Positions 11,067 to 22,017 of a stretch of DNA of 64,000 nt are shown here, piece by piece. The notes under the pieces are model-generated. The model was not told the origin of the DNA and did not search any database. It saw nothing but the letters and a program-made list of their open reading frames with translations. Within the stretch, counting starts at the first letter, position 1. Every line of letters starts with the position of its first letter. Both the position numbers and the translations under genes were made by a program. Source of the stretch: Cylindrobasidium torrendii FP15055 ss-10. Lineage: Eukaryota; Basidiomycota; Agaricomycetes; Agaricales; Physalacriaceae. The stretch lies in NCBI GenBank assembly GCA_000934385.1, contig KN880454.1, positions 120,829 to 184,828 on the forward strand, given 5' to 3'.

Positions 11067-14000
11067 TTACAAAGCGTCCATTAGCTTCTTCATTTCATCA
11101 ATATCCGCCTTGAACGACGTGACCCCACTTATCCTCTCCGTACCACCATACCCTCCTCCATCAGCAGAGACTGTTTTACCATCATCCTCTTCAAGCCATT
11201 TGTCCAGCTGCTGCTTGATGGACCGCGACTTGAGTCGGAAATGTGTACGAACGATATCACCAAAGGGCTCAGGCGGATTCTTGAGGGCATCCAACATCTA
11301 CACGAATTTCAGAATCACATCAGACTTGGATGCTGCACACTTACGGCAACCTTCACCGCCATTCGCCGCACATTCTTCGTGTCTAAAGTCCAGTGTCGGT
11401 ATAGGTGATTGCCAAATAGAATTGGCTACTCACAAGCTTTAGAGTTAGCCGTGCCAGCCTCATTCGCCCACCCAGGTTCGTTCAGATAGGGTTCGTCACA
11501 AAGAATCATTGATTGGATTGAGATCAAGACCTACAAACGTGAGCGTTGGATACAAAAAATGCGCAACGGTCAGTATACCTGCAGAAGAGTTGACTTGCCC
11601 GACACCCAACCAGGCCCTTGCCATGTACCCAGCAAGGACAGGCAAACCTTGCCGTCCTAAGTCGCAAGATCAGAGATATGCTCGATATGCAGAGATGCCT
11701 GCGTACAGCATAGAGATTAGGGTTGAAGCGATACTTGCCACCTCCCGTCTGTGACTGATGAGAACAGCAAGCTACTAGAATAAAGTGGGACTCACCGTCA
11801 TATATTTCACGACCGGAGGTGCATCGTTGTAGCGTTGGACCAAGAAAATATCGAAAAGGTAGCAGCCGTTCGAATATCTATCTCCAAACATGATGTGAAC
11901 CATCAGACCGCACTGACAATCAACTTACGGTGTGCCATCTGGCCCTGTAATCAAACACTTTATCACATCCACACGGGTTTCGTCGACCTTGAGGAAAATA
12001 GACGAATTCCAGTCCGTTGGAAGTGTTGCAGTCAAGATTGCGAGCTACCACGCTTGTTACACCAAGTACGGCAGGGTGTTGTGTACACACCTCCTTGGCG
12101 ATAGCCAGTGACCTCTTTGGGATGTCCATGTTTGCCAGATTCCGTGCTTCCTGGCTGTAATAATGCTTAAATGCAGGTGAGCCATTCGGTTCGTCTTCAG
12201 GATTCCACGAATTGGGCACAGTAAGATCGCAGTACTCGAAGCGCGCATTCTTTGCCCAGTTGGTATAGGCTTTCTTCGCATCCTCTTCTGTGTCACCAGC
12301 GTCCACATACTCATGCGTAGCTGAAGTGAAGATCTTTGGTAGAGACGCATGCAGCCGCTCAACGAAAGCATCGCCTTTGTTCTGGCGCAATGAGCTATCG
12401 ATCGCGCCGGTGGTCGACAAAATACGGTGGCAGAATGAACTCAAAGCTTGGTTCTCTTCAGAAAGGGCCACGCTTGTCGCCTTTTCTTTGCCTTTCGTAT
12501 CGATTGTCATTCGTTTCTCTTCTTCAGTCAACTCCTTCGGTTTATCGTCATGCGGTCGAAGGCCTTCCAGGCTCTTGAGAGCGGCACTGGCTTGGTGTGC
12601 GATCCCTTCAAGGAGTTCTCGCGGACTTGGGCTACCTTCATATGAGATAGTGCGTTCGCGATAATGTGGGTTTGTCTTGGTGCCTTTCTTGACGGGAACT
12701 GGCTTGACGGACACAACCGCCATAATAGGCATAGCCATCATGCTAGCCAGAGATTCGTGGCTAGAGATAGTCTATGCAGGCAATAAGCCACGACCCACGA
12801 TCAATGACGAAGAAGCTCACACCAAGCCACTCTAAGAGCTCGTAATACAGCACAGAGCGTTCGGACATGTCTGCCAGGGAATCATTCTTCAAGAGTGTGC
12901 TACAAACACTGTTAAAACGTCTCCGAAGATGGGCTAATGCAGTGGGATGCGGTAGATAGTCGCTGGCATGGCCACCGCCTTCTCGACGTAGATCAGGTAA
13001 ATAGTTGCGCACGCCGGTGAGTAGAGACCCGATCTTCTTGTCTTTTGCTAGTTGCGCAGCCAATGCTTCAAGTTGTCCGCTGTTCTTCGTAAGGGTTAGC
13101 ACAGAATTCGCACACCCATTACGCGACTTACATCCTCGCGGCCGTCACCAGCATAACCGATGCCGCCTTTCAATGGTGTCCGGGTCCGAGGAGGTAGGAG
13201 CGAAGGCTCATCGGAATCCTCATCCCTTGTTGTCGGTGTCGTCTTGCGGCGCTTTGTACTGCGTGGCTTTTCTGCTTCTGACCGTGTTTGATCCAAGAAA
13301 GTATGCTCAATCATCGAAAGACCGACACCCAAGATAACACCCTGGAGAGACGAGCAATGGAAGAGAGGGTCATCTTGTGCAGCACTTGGTCTTTGGATCT
13401 TCTCAGAGTTGACACTTTCTCCACAAGCGAAACAGAACTGCTTTGAACATTGAGGGCAAGTCTTGCGTACAATCTTGCGGATGTGGTTGGTGTAGGCAGA
13501 GAACGACTCCTGCTGGAAGTGAGTTGGAAAGCCTTAGGCGGGGCGCAAGACGTACATGGAGAGAAAAAAAGTCACTTCTGTTCCGAGGAACAGACGCAGC
13601 GCAACCACTGGGACATGGACATGCACCGGTGGTCAATGCAGAGTAGATCTGGAATAAGAAACTTTGCTCGCTGCCCTCTGGACATCCCTTCATCCACTCT
13701 CCCTGCATCATAAGGTCGACTGTCTCGCCGTCCACAACAGCGGTTTCTGGGTCCTCCTCGACCTCGATAACTTCTTCTTTGCGGTCCTTCGAGTAAAATA
13801 TACCTAACTGTATTTGGTACGCGGGTATGGTGGACCTGAGCTAAAACGCACCTGCATAAGGGTCGACATCAGTCTTAGCACTGTCAACCACCATCTGGTC
13901 GTCATCAGAGTCGTAGCCGAAATCTTCAACGTCTATCGTTCATCGTCTCAGCGGAGGGTTTATTGAGGGGGATATGCCAAACCATCTTCGTCATCTTCCA

Positions 14001-14314
14001 TAACTTCATCCTCGTCTTCATCATCAGGAGTCTACACAACATGAGCGCGCGCACGGCAACGTGACTGGACACATACGGCCATCCTGGGACGCTTTCCTTG
14101 AGACGAGGACTCTGCAGAAGGGGTGGCGTCGTCGCGAACATTGTCAAATTTGCCTTCGAAGAACGCCTCGGCTGCCTCCATGACATCCTTATACTGTTGC
14201 AACGCGGCACGCGCTTGCGCGGCCGATGCCCCCTTAAATGGACCAGTCAACCAGAGCAGAAAGCGTTGTTTTCATAACTACCATTTCAACGAGCTGAGCG
14301 ATCTCTTTGTCCAT
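11067..14314 (-). CDS. Large E2 ubiquitin-conjugating enzyme: UBA + Cys cluster + BIRC6-like UBC
   Basis: The C-terminal half is a UBC domain of the BIRC6/UBE2Z/UBE2O type: TATLPTDWNSSIFLKVDETR, CLITGPDGTPYSNGCYLFD, then NPNLYADGKVCLSLLGTW, in which the Cys of KVCLS is the expected catalytic residue, and IQSMILCDEPYLNEPGW, ending near 11067. The N-terminus from the ATG at 14314 (MDKEIAQLVEM, spliced to GASAAQARAALQQY) is a UBA-like helix set with the MGxS loop. Next come acidic low-complexity stretches (EDEDEVMEDDED, DYDSDDDQMVVD-like) and a Cys motif TCPQCSKQFCFACGES resembling half of an IBR/RING module. The central region holds TKRRKTTPTTRDEDSDEPS. Roughly ten introns are inferred. The domain order is read by eye; assignment as a functional E2 is firm, substrate unknown. 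Confidence 0.82.
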
Positions 14315-14610
14315 GGTGGTGATAGTAGGAGACAGAAAGACCGCGTCCAGTCCGATCATGCACTGGAACAAAGCGTTGGCGTGCATACTATGAAGAGTTT
14401 TAGCTCTCACTGTCTGTCAAATTTCCAATGAAAATGGCCGTGTATAATGCTGGTATAAGTCGAAAGAAATATGGCGAGGTGGGCATAACATGTAGCTAAG
14501 CTGAAGACATGTGTTGGCATCACTACTTACAAGCACCGGTATAGGTCATGAAGATAAAAGTCGTAAGTATCGTAATGGATGATAAGCGAGTACTCTCGGA
14601 ATCCCATTAG

Positions 14611-15458
14611 TTAATCTTCTTGAACTCATCGTTAATCTGGCGAACAAAGTCGTTCGCAGTGTGCCCGCCTTCACACTCCTTCCACGTGCTGTCCCGCACA
14701 CAAACAGTGCTCTCGTTTATAATAATGCTGCAGGAACGTCTACAAGCTCAGCGTCAGAAGATGTGCTTGAAGTGGTACGAGGCAAGGAGGGACCCACTCG
14801 ATGCCAAGCTCCTTGCCCTCCTTCACATTATCCTTCAAAAGTTGGACACCTTCTTCGCCGTCTGAACATTCACCAAAGCCCGCATTCCAGTCGATTCGGG
14901 CAGAGTTGGCACACCGAAATGCGCTCTGCCTGGTTCCAATGGTGTTACGCCCATGGTAGTTCGAGCAGTGTATGAATTCCCACCACTGGGGGAACGAAGG
15001 TGCATACTTCGCCGCGCAGAGCTGGTGAACATTGCCCGAGCATTCAGATGGGCCTGCACACTAGTTAGTGTTGGGTGTTGTACTGAAGATCATAGTACCT
15101 TGGGGGCACACGACTCCGAAATCGGGCTCAGAGTCGTCTATTCTAAAGTGCGGAGAGTTATAAGGTCGGCAACGCTTCGAAGTAAGGTGCAACATACTCC
15201 GCAACATAGAGTAGCTGCAGGTCCGTTTTCCCCGAGACCCGCTAACAACCAATTCAGTAGAGAATCACAATAAGTGGTATCCATACACACTTTCCAGACA
15301 CCGTCAAAGATGTTTTCGCAGAGCAGACTGTCAGGGTCCTTGCTTCCTACAGCGAGTTGGACTGGAACTTTGACATCCTCGCGCATCGAATCATCTTGGA
15401 CTACGAAGGGTATCGCCGCCAGGGCAGGGACAACAGCGAGCAAGGCAGTCAACAGCAT
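14611..15458 (-). CDS. GILT-family (gamma-interferon-inducible thiol reductase-like) secreted protein
   Basis: A signal peptide (MLLTALLAVVPALAA) is followed by the thioredoxin-like GILT fold: VPVQLAVGSKDPDSLLCENI, GVVCPQGPSECSGNVHQLC, FPQWWEFIHCSNYHGRN, SALRCANSARIDWNAGFGEC, and the C-terminal block RSCSIIINESTVCVRDSTW leading into KECEGGHTANDFVRQINDEF. The spacing CPQGPxECxGNxxQLC and GECxxG fits the family well. About five exons are needed, with introns starting after VWK, VAE, CPQG and GIE. GILT enzymes reduce disulfides in lysosome-like or extracellular settings. The position of the first active-site cysteine (CxxC, or CPDA in fungal relatives) here reads DPDS, so redox activity may be lost or altered. 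The gene runs in the same direction as its minus-strand neighbours. Confidence 0.85.
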
Positions 15459-15675
15459 TTTGACACCGAAAAATCAACGATGGAGGGAGAAGCCAAGGAG
15501 GAAGTTGGAGCATGGCGCCATGAATAGTTGCTATCATTGCATCCTTGATGTCATCAATGTCTCCAATGTCCCGCGTCTTTATCGCCAGAGCGCGGAAGTA
15601 TGTGCCCCCTTGGTCTACTTACAATAATAATTTCTTGAATTGTTTAGTACTGCTATACAAGACAGTACAATGTAA

Positions 15676-16469
15676 TTATCCACTTCTGCCAGCTTGTACA
15701 GAGTCCCACATGGATAAAACCTCCTTGTCGCTGGACGCGGCGGGAGAGAAGTATTTGCATCGCGAATGGAACGCTTAGAAATTGTGAATGAATGCCCTTC
15801 CTCAGGTATAGAGTTGTAATCATTACCCTCGTAGGCTCTCTTCCGGACGATTACTTCCACCGAAAGCTCGGAGCGAACTTGATCTCTCTGAGACGGCGTC
15901 AGTGAGCTAGCCCGAGGTGACAGTTCACGGCGAAAGAAACGCACCATTACACGATGTCCGTACGCCTCTTGTTTCGCTCTCCGCTGTTCGGCAAACGACG
16001 CGTTCTGGTCCTTAGCAATGTCTTGCTTACTTTCAATATTCTCAGCAGCAACATCTATGCAGTATTTAATCAGCTTAGTCCGCCGCGACCAACTCTCTAA
16101 GGAAAATGAGTAGGTCTCAACGGGGTGAGACGTATGACGCACCCATAAGCTCGTTGAACAGCGACAAACACGCCTGGTCCTCCTCCGCCCCTTGTCCCAG
16201 CGCCACTGTCGCGCGCCCTCGGTCACGAGCAATTGCCCCAGCTCGGTTCAGCCGCATCGTTATTGAATCATCCAGTTTCCGGTAGTCCTTGAGCAGATCT
16301 ATACGGCGCGAGCCTTAGCCCCGTCTTCTCCGTGAATGCATTGCGTCGAATACGAGCCTTTGAACAGCGACAAGTCTTGGCATGTTGTAGATGAAATTTG
16401 CAAATATTGAGTATTGGAAGCTGGCGCTTTGATTGTTAGACTTTCCAGTGGGCGACCAGTAGAGCTCAT
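15676..16469 (-). CDS. MIX23/Cid2-family coiled-coil protein
   Basis: The spliced protein reads TTCQDLSLFKDLLKDYRKLD, then DSITMRLNRAGAIARDRGRA, SRRTKLIKYCIDVAAENIES, RDQVRSELSVEVIVRKRAYE and AFHSRCKYFSPAASSDKEVL, ending SMWDSVQAGRSG. This is the pattern of fungal caffeine-induced death protein 2 and of the animal MIX23/CCDC58 family (small mitochondrial intermembrane-space import factors). The first intron (16299-16357) appears to begin with GC instead of GT, because only that junction restores the DLSLFKDLLK block. The ATG at 16469 (MSSTGRPLES) is the preferred start; an in-frame upstream ATG at 16625 would add about 50 Leu/Arg-rich residues that do not look conserved. Confidence 0.75.
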
Positions 16470-17607
16470 AACGATGGTGAACACGCGCGTCAGGAAGAGA
16501 AGCCGATCCCGAATGTGTGATCGGAAATACCTGCCCGATATAGCTGTGGCCATGATGAGTGGCAGCAGGCAGCGCAGCCGGGACCACAATGAACAAGCGT
16601 CGAGTGCGCACGTAAACTCGTACAAGTATTAAAACCGCGAAGTGGAATCCAAGGGCATCTTGCGGAAAGCGCGCGCGCCTCGTGGCGGACCGGAGGGGCG
16701 TTCCTTCCATTGTGTGTCATTCCATTGTTCGCCCACGAAGGACGGCGATCAGAGCGTGTAGACGGAAGTGTATAATAATCAGACTCCTACATTCATGATT
16801 TGGAGGATGTATTTCACTGTCTGAAAAAATGCGCTTTTGCGGTACATATCATGGATCTTAGGAGCAGTGCGCGACGCCGCTAAATCAAACATGATGTACA
16901 GGCCTCCCACACGCATCCTTCATCTTCACACACCGAGCGCCTAAAAGACTTCACTTGGATTATCTAGCCTAGTTAATTAACGAACAGCCAATAACTCATC
17001 TTCAGCGTGACATTGTACAATGCTCACCTTTGTGTGATACCCACATCAAGGGCTCAAGTAGATTCTCCGAGGTCCCTAGATTTCTGCCCCAACATCCACG
17101 TCCCATCGGCGATACACCCTGCGGCTTTCCTTCGTTTTCTCAGGATGGACACACTTAGGCCCAAATGTGGTAACGTCCAAGAAGATAGGCGCCGTGGATT
17201 GTCCTGGGGTCCTGAGTCTCGGCAAGAAGTTACTCTTTGCATGGCGAGTAATGAACATGTGCTGCGTTCTTACATTGTAGCCCATGACCCTGTCGGAAGC
17301 CTTCAGAACTGCCAGAGGCATGGAGCACTTCTGCGCGATCACCCAGCCTATTGTTCAAGAAGGGTTTTGGGGTATGTGGTCGAGATTTGAAGGCCAGAAA
17401 ATGGCTGTCACGCTTCGGTTAATATTGAAATAACCCAGAAACACACACATCCACACTACAATAACCATCAACGGGGACAAGGATATCGTTACAGGTCGTT
17501 ACTAAAAGGTACACGAATCATCAAGTTTGAAAGCAAAACAGAGTTCGAAAGACAAAAGGTTAAAGGAGAAGTTGGGCACTGCCGAACAAAGCAAGCACGA
17601 AACCCGT
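16470..17607. other. 1.1 kb intergenic stretch
   Basis: Two overlapping open frames (17007-17390 plus; 17054-17342 minus) have no family resemblance and no coherent splicing. The region may hold only the promoter of the MIX23 gene and the 3' flank of the zinc-finger gene. Confidence 0.4.
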
Positions 17608-18645
17608 TTACTCATCAGTGGCCCAGGGCGGCAAAGACTCGTGCACCGCGCTGCCCTTCTTCCCAAACTTTTCGGAGCGCTTAGTGGCTTTGGGCACGTA
17701 CCCGTGTGCTGCAATTTTGTGCCGGTGCAGCGCAGCGCGGTCGTTGAAATCGCGCGTGCAGGTTGGGTCGCCACCCACCACCTTCGGGTCATTGCACTTG
17801 AAAGGTCGCGTCTTTTCACTAGAGGTATTGTCAGTAACTAATCCATTATTGACAAGGTCCACGCACTGCTGGCAGGAGATGTGTACCGCAAGGTTCGCTT
17901 TCTATGTGGTTGTCATTACGAGCAATGCAGTACATCCCACAATGATAGCTACCTGTGGAAAGCTCGCTGGACAATGGGGACAGGTATGTGGTCTGTGTAC
18001 GGTTAGTACAACATAGCACTTGGCACTAGCGCCAAACGAGACGAACCTGAGGTGCAAGTGTACCGACTCTACGTGCCTCTTGACAAGTTGGCGGCCAGCA
18101 GTATAGCCACAAATGTCCCAGTGGCAAGTGAACTTTTTCCCGCCATGGCTCTCCACACACTCCATCCAGTCTTGCGTCGGGGCCGCCTCGGGGGTGTCGT
18201 TCCTTTCGGGCGGGGTGCAGGTCCGAGAATGAGCAGAGACACTATGCTGGGCAGATGTATTCCGGTAGAATTTAACACTGGGACGGGGAGGATCCAAGTC
18301 GCCGTCGTCGAAAGGCTCGGAGTTCGCACGGTGGAACTGAAGCTCAGAAAACTCTGCCTTTGGAGTAGACGGAGTCGTGGGACTGGGACGTCTGTTTGTG
18401 AATGAGTACTCAAGCTCAAGGACGAAAAGTAGCGGGCAGGAAATGCACCTCATCTGGCCGTTGGATACAGACTCTTCAGGATCAAAGCGTGCTGGCTTTA
18501 GAATCATTGCATGGGGGACTTTTTCAGATTGTGTCGCATATTCGGACGTGTAGTCCGTGTCGTAAAAGGCCGAAGGATCATCATGATAATTCGCGCTTGG
18601 ACCGTCTGCACCTGGTTCGTCCGTCATGATGCGTCGAAGGTCCAT
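17608..18645 (-). CDS. C2H2 zinc-finger protein, putative transcription factor
   Basis: The start MDLRRIMTDEPGADGPS opens an acidic, Ser/Asp/Tyr-rich N-terminus; the first intron joins SNGQM to RRPSPTTPSTPKAEFSEL. Three zinc-finger-like units sit in the C-terminal half: FTCHWDICGYTAGRQLVKRH plus VESVH, then HTCPHCPASFPQKANLAVH with a Cys-containing end (ISCQQC), and PTCTRDFNDRAALHRHKIAA followed by HG. The first has an unusual C-x4-C knuckle and the second looks C2HC. The tail is basic (KATKRSEKFGKKG) and ends WATDE. The architecture resembles fungal regulators with clustered C-terminal fingers, but no orthologue is recognised. The upstream 2 kb is gene-free and may contain its promoter. Confidence 0.7.
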
Positions 18646-20695
18646 CTTGCCCAGCTCCGGCGCACGCGACACCTCGCCAATACGGGGCCACCAGTATGAG
18701 CCCGTGCTGGATGAGAAATTGCGCGAAGAGACTCCGCCAGAAGCTGACGACGCGGGAACCCGGGCGCCATAATAATCTGAGGAGATGGGCCTGCGCGCAC
18801 TTTGCTTTTAGTAAAGCACATAACAGACAGGCTGTGACGCACCGCTTAGAGATGATCCGGTAAGGCAGCGGTGGCGTACTGTGCAGGTAGGAAATATCCG
18901 TGAGCAACACAACACGAACGACTACAATATCGAGGTTACCCACCGATGAGATGAGGTCGTGCTCTGTGCGGTCTGTATTGTGCGGTAATGCATACCGGGG
19001 GCGAGCTAGCTGCGGCAATGCCTGGAGATGGGCTGTAGTTTTGCGAGTAAATGGATAATACTCACAGGTTGCGATGCGACTTGCAAACAGCGAAGGGAAA
19101 TTTGTGGCTCTCGACCGATGCGTCTGAGGGCACGGAAGTGGGGGAAAGCACCCAACACGCTGGATCCCAGGGTGTATTTATCCCATTGAACTGTGTGGAC
19201 GACATATATGGTGCGAGGACACACACATCAAAGATCTCCGATTGCAAGTCAGGTTCGCCGTGCCCCCGAAGCCTGCTTCCACTCTGCTTCCTATCCCACG
19301 CGCGTCACGTCACGTCGCAATATCATTGTGGTTTTCAGGTGGTGAGAAGAATGTAAATGCGCAAACTGGCTCCGATCCAAGTCAGCACTAAGTACATGTG
19401 CAGGGCAGTGTTTGCGATAATTTTCGAAGTCTGCCCGCTGCTGCCCTCATCGTAAAAGGGCTTTTGAGCACTGGCAAACGAGTGGACGTGTTTGGCTCGT
19501 CGAGCACCGGGGTGATGATGGTGGTTCCACTGGCTGGCGGTGATGGAGAAAAGCAAGCATATTCAGGATCTTACCCGTTTGCAGAAGGGGATGGTAAGAA
19601 TTTCCAGCTGTTCCAAGCACGTCTGACAGCTTTTCATCTACTACATGATGGCGCGAGAAAATGAGCTTGAAAGATGCGCATTTTGGCATTTTCTCGCACG
19701 TGGCCTGCGATCAACCACCTTGGCTTATACTCCCAGTCCCAGATGCAATTCTCGGTGGGCGGCACAGATAGACTACGCGGCAGTCCAGCTGGCATTTCAT
19801 CTACAATGTCTCTATCTCCAGAGCACCTGATGTTGTAAGAAGTCTTTTTTCTCATATCGCGAGTGGCTTCGGCCCCGCCCGCTGTTTTTTTCTATTCCCT
19901 GCAACCTCTTTATTGCGCCGCAACGACTGATGTTGCTTGAATTCACGTCATTTCCCTTCGAAGGCCCCGCCTTGAACAACGACGGGGCTTTCGACAGTTA
20001 TCTCTGAGAAGTATCGTCTCCGACCCGCCCAGCGCAGAAAACAGACGACACCAAGCGCATGGTGTATCATTCATCCCGCAGAGTATGCGAATCATTGGAC
20101 GCGAAGACATCTGAAGCGTCGACCATACTCGAGTAGGAAAATTTGGAAGTAAGGCTAATTATCGTCGTCAGGCCAAAATGAATATTGGCACGGCCGAGCG
20201 TAAGGTGTACACTCATTCCTATATGTCAAAGCTCGAGGGCTTAACATCGTGAACGCCCAGCACTACATCGCCATCGCGTATTGCTTGGCCAGTATATACG
20301 ACATCGCACAATAGACTGTCGAGCCGCTTCTGCAGATCAATTTCCTCGACAACAAGCACTGCATCAAATTCACAATGTTGCGTATGACCAAAGTCTACCG
20401 AAAGCTTGACAGCTTGAGTACAGGAATAGCGAGCGGCAAGCGGAACGGTGTATACTTAGCATTCCAGTCTGCCCTATAGGGATGGAGTACTGCGGCTGTT
20501 GTCGTCAGGTAAGTTTGCTGTTATCTCAGCGACAACCTGCCTCTAGCTCGGGATAATCGACTGTCCCCAGCAAAAGGTCTTTGAACTTTCCTTCACCACA
20601 AGCTTGTCCAACGGCACGACTAATCACTTGCTCTGTTACATATTTATTCCTTGATTGTCCGTTGAGGCTATACATACTACATTAGGTCGTTCTAG
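18646..20695. other. 2 kb gene-free stretch
   Basis: On both strands I see only short frames without conserved motifs or plausible splice chains, and no transposon, tRNA or rRNA signature. It separates the zinc-finger gene from the CipC gene, both on the minus strand. It may be long regulatory DNA, a non-coding transcript or a decayed insertion. Confidence 0.5.
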
Positions 20696-21161
20696 CTAGT
20701 ACTGGACCGCCTCCTCGGCCTGCTGCTTGGCTATAGAACTAAGTCAGAACAGAGCTTTTCTCGCGCAAATTCAGTGCGTACCATGGTGGTGAGCCTTAGC
20801 ACGGTCGAAGCCTTCGAGACCTTTGGTCTCAACCATGCGGTCGATGAAAGCGCCAGCAAAGCCCGCGCTACGAAACCAGTATCAGCCTGCGCTGACACGG
20901 CGAGATGTACGACCTACAGGAGCTCCTTGGCTTCGGCGTGCGAGGCGGGCTTGCCGTTCTCCTCACAGTGCTTCTCGTAGGCCTTGGCAGCCTGGGAGAA
21001 TGTGGGCGGTCAGCATGGGCGGGAAATGACCCAAGACTCAGACATACCTCGTACGAAGCGGCACCGGCGATGAGCTCGTGGGAGAATGTCGCCTTGTGGG
21101 GGGCGTTGGTGACCTCCTCGTATGCCTGAGCCTGGTCAGAGTCGTGGCTGAAGAATCCCAT
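20696..21161 (-). CDS. CipC-like / DUF3759 stress-associated protein
   Basis: The protein begins MGFFSHDSDQAQAYEEVTNA and continues PHKATFSHELIAGAASYE, then AAKAYEKHCEENGKPASHAE, AGAFIDRMVETKGLEGFDRA and KAHHHAKQQAEEAVQY. This is the full pattern of the short fungal CipC/DUF3759 family, about 110 residues. Exon 1 is 21048-21161 (38 codons); three introns follow, the last just before AKQQAEEAV. Family members accumulate under antibiotic, oxidative or host-contact stress in several fungi; the biochemical role is unknown. A TATA box 64-71 bases upstream fits an abundant, inducible transcript. Confidence 0.88.
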
Positions 21162-22017
21162 TGTGATATCAAGTGAGGTGGATGTTCTGGTGGGCTGGAT
21201 GGTCTCGATTGCAGTTGCAGTGGGCTTTTATATCTGGAAGGGTGGTCTAAGTTTGTGTCGCAGGAGCCCTATTTTTGACAAGGGGCAATCTATTGTTAGG
21301 CAAACAGTGGTGAAGCCTGAAGGCGACAAGAGACAACAGCCCAAATCTTTGAGCATGACCGCATATCTCAACCAATATTCGGTCATTTCTTTTATGCGTA
21401 GTCACCCAGAAGAACGGAAAACGTGCCTTTGCCACTGAAAGCTGCTATAAAAAGTGTGATGCGATTCAGATTGGGCGCAGTCGTTGGGGACGGGGTTTCT
21501 CAGGTCGGCTATAGCTTATAGCCCTGACAGTCAAACATGCAGAATCGAAGGTCAGTACATCGATGGGCGTGGACAAGGTGTGCATGAGCGTAACATTGGT
21601 CACGTGATGGCGAAAGGACAGGGTACGGTTTAACCTCAGGCTGGCTGTCTGGAAGCCGTGCAAATGTATTGAGGATTTTAGAGAAAACCGGGTGTCTTAA
21701 CACGAGTGAAAACCGAAATCACAGACAGAGAAAGAAACGGGGATGTGGTAAACCATCGGTCGTGCATCTCTTTGGATAATAAATTGAACAACCAGCGTTC
21801 CTCTGCAAGATGATAGTTTTTCTTCAGTGCTAGGTCACTAAGTTCCCGCATCACAGAGGCCCGAACTTCGAGCGACCAAAGTACGCTTCTGAGATAAGTA
21901 ACTTAAGTACTTTGATAGCAGCGCCGAGTGTCGATCGTCGGTGATGACCTCACGCTGTTTCCCCAATAATGAGGCTTGTATGTTTCTTAGCTTTCAACTG
22001 CCACCAACACTTTTGTG
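21162..22017. other. Divergent promoter region (CipC / lipase)
   Basis: The shared upstream region of two divergent genes. Besides the CipC TATA box it contains an inverted repeat (CAAAGTAC at 21877-21884 and GTACTTTG at 21907-21914) of unknown meaning about 105 bases before the lipase ATG. Confidence 0.45.
21225..21232 (-). promoter_or_regulatory. TATA box of the CipC-like gene
   Basis: Reads TATAAAAG on the minus strand, 64-71 bases before the ATG at 21161. It is a near-perfect TATA element, rarer in housekeeping genes, and suggests strong inducible expression. Confidence 0.6.

Noticed and set aside
17007..17390. 127-codon plus-strand frame
   Set aside because: No family resemblance, no splice support, and the opposite strand is equally open.
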